Shown here piece by piece: positions 63,756-64,000 of a DNA stretch of 64,000 bases. The notes beneath the pieces are model-generated. The model was not told the origin of the DNA, did not search any database, and was given only the letters and a program-made list of their open reading frames with translations. Each line of letters begins with the position of its first letter. The first letter of the stretch is position 1. The translations under genes were made by a program, and so were the position numbers. Source of the stretch: Anabaena subtropica FACHB-260 (GTDB lineage: Bacteria; Cyanobacteriota; Cyanobacteriia; Cyanobacteriales; Nostocaceae); NCBI RefSeq assembly GCF_014697105.1, contig NZ_JACJRF010000028.1, positions 1 to 64,000 of the forward strand, given 5' to 3'.

Positions 63756-64000
63756 CTACTTTTCAGATATATAAATTTTTAGATTAATAATTTCTTTCAA
63801 ACTACTTAAGTAAGTTAGCAGCGCATAGATGAAAATCACAATTCCTATCATTTCTAGCAATTCTTCAATCACTATGCCAATTGTTGTTATTATACCCAGC
63901 CTACTAAAATATTCTCTTAAAAGCCCGCCTACCATTTCCATACCGAGAGATCCGCCTACATAAGAAGTTGCGGCAACTATAAATAAATATTGAGTTTTCT
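63756..64000 (-). CDS. Membrane protein, partial (5' end outside window)
   Basis: The minus-strand frame stays open through the window edge, so the start is outside. The visible last about 81 residues contain two or more hydrophobic segments (QYLFIVAATSYVGGSLGMEM; LGIITTIGIVIEELLEMIGI; VIFIYALLTYLSSL), with an acidic EELLE in a membrane helix. A short ATG-initiated frame from 63941 is not the true start. Function unknown. Confidence 0.6.
   Translation of the reverse strand, partial: KTQYLFIVAATSYVGGSLGMEMVGGLLREYFSRLGIITTIGIVIEELLEMIGIVIFIYALLTYLSSLKEIINLKIYISEK

Overview
The window is chromosomal DNA from a filamentous, heterocyst-forming cyanobacterium of the Nostoc/Anabaena group. The clearest evidence is an intact hetR gene (4142-5041) preceded by a long multi-promoter region. 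Supporting evidence includes Vipp1 next to PspA, menB, a small high-light-inducible (HLI) protein, a SLH-domain porin, many HIP1 octamers (GCGATCGC), and abundant heptameric tandem repeats of the kind known from Nostoc. The closeness to Anabaena/Nostoc PCC 7120-type strains is inferred from gene order that I recognise (EamA protein, hetR, aminotransferase, Vipp1/PspA, menB, ald); no database was searched.

Layout. 1-5 kb: a coiled-coil/repeat/EamA transporter chimera, then hetR with its 0.9 kb promoter region. 5.5-10.5 kb: a minus-strand run of PLP aminotransferase, thioredoxin, Vipp1, PspA and a SPOR-type membrane protein. 10.6-19.5 kb: DUF721/DciA-like protein with zinc ribbon, a Cys-rich small protein, menB, an Rpn-type nuclease, an ATP-grasp ligase divergent from a phosphoribulokinase-like gene, radC and a WD40 protein. 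19.8-28 kb: HLI protein, alanine dehydrogenase, a TPR protein, an ECF-like ATPase, rsmG, and a large hybrid histidine kinase that overlaps the rsmG 3' end. 28-36.6 kb: a 40-residue membrane protein missed by long-ORF searches, an MBL-fold protein, small conserved proteins, a Nif3-like pair, YjbQ, a glycosyltransferase-like protein, and an HxlR regulator divergent from an AhpD-like protein. 36.9-44.7 kb: a C-S lyase-like enzyme, a RecB/RNase H-like nuclease, a phytase-like secreted protein and two tandem Ser/Thr kinases. 44.7-57 kb: tRNA-Asp, gltX, a methyltransferase, a U32 peptidase-family protein invaded by repeats, dnaK, RNase D, a TPR lipoprotein and rtcA. 57-64 kb: an FAD oxidoreductase with an ABC permease and ATPase, a FecR-like protein with an SLH porin, and a membrane protein cut by the window edge.

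Most genes are single housekeeping or accessory genes. No phage, CRISPR array or intact insertion sequence is visible. The main unexplained material consists of (a) a MITE-like palindromic element of about 65 bp in three copies, (b) G-rich repeats inserted in frame inside coding sequences, (c) several hairpins and direct repeats upstream of genes, and (d) some uncharacterised protein architectures: the EamA chimera, tandem kinases with a shared C-terminal domain, the PRK-like enzyme lacking a redox cysteine, and the zinc-ribbon DUF721 protein. Start codons were reassigned where a better ATG/GTG with a ribosome binding site lies downstream of the longest possible frame.
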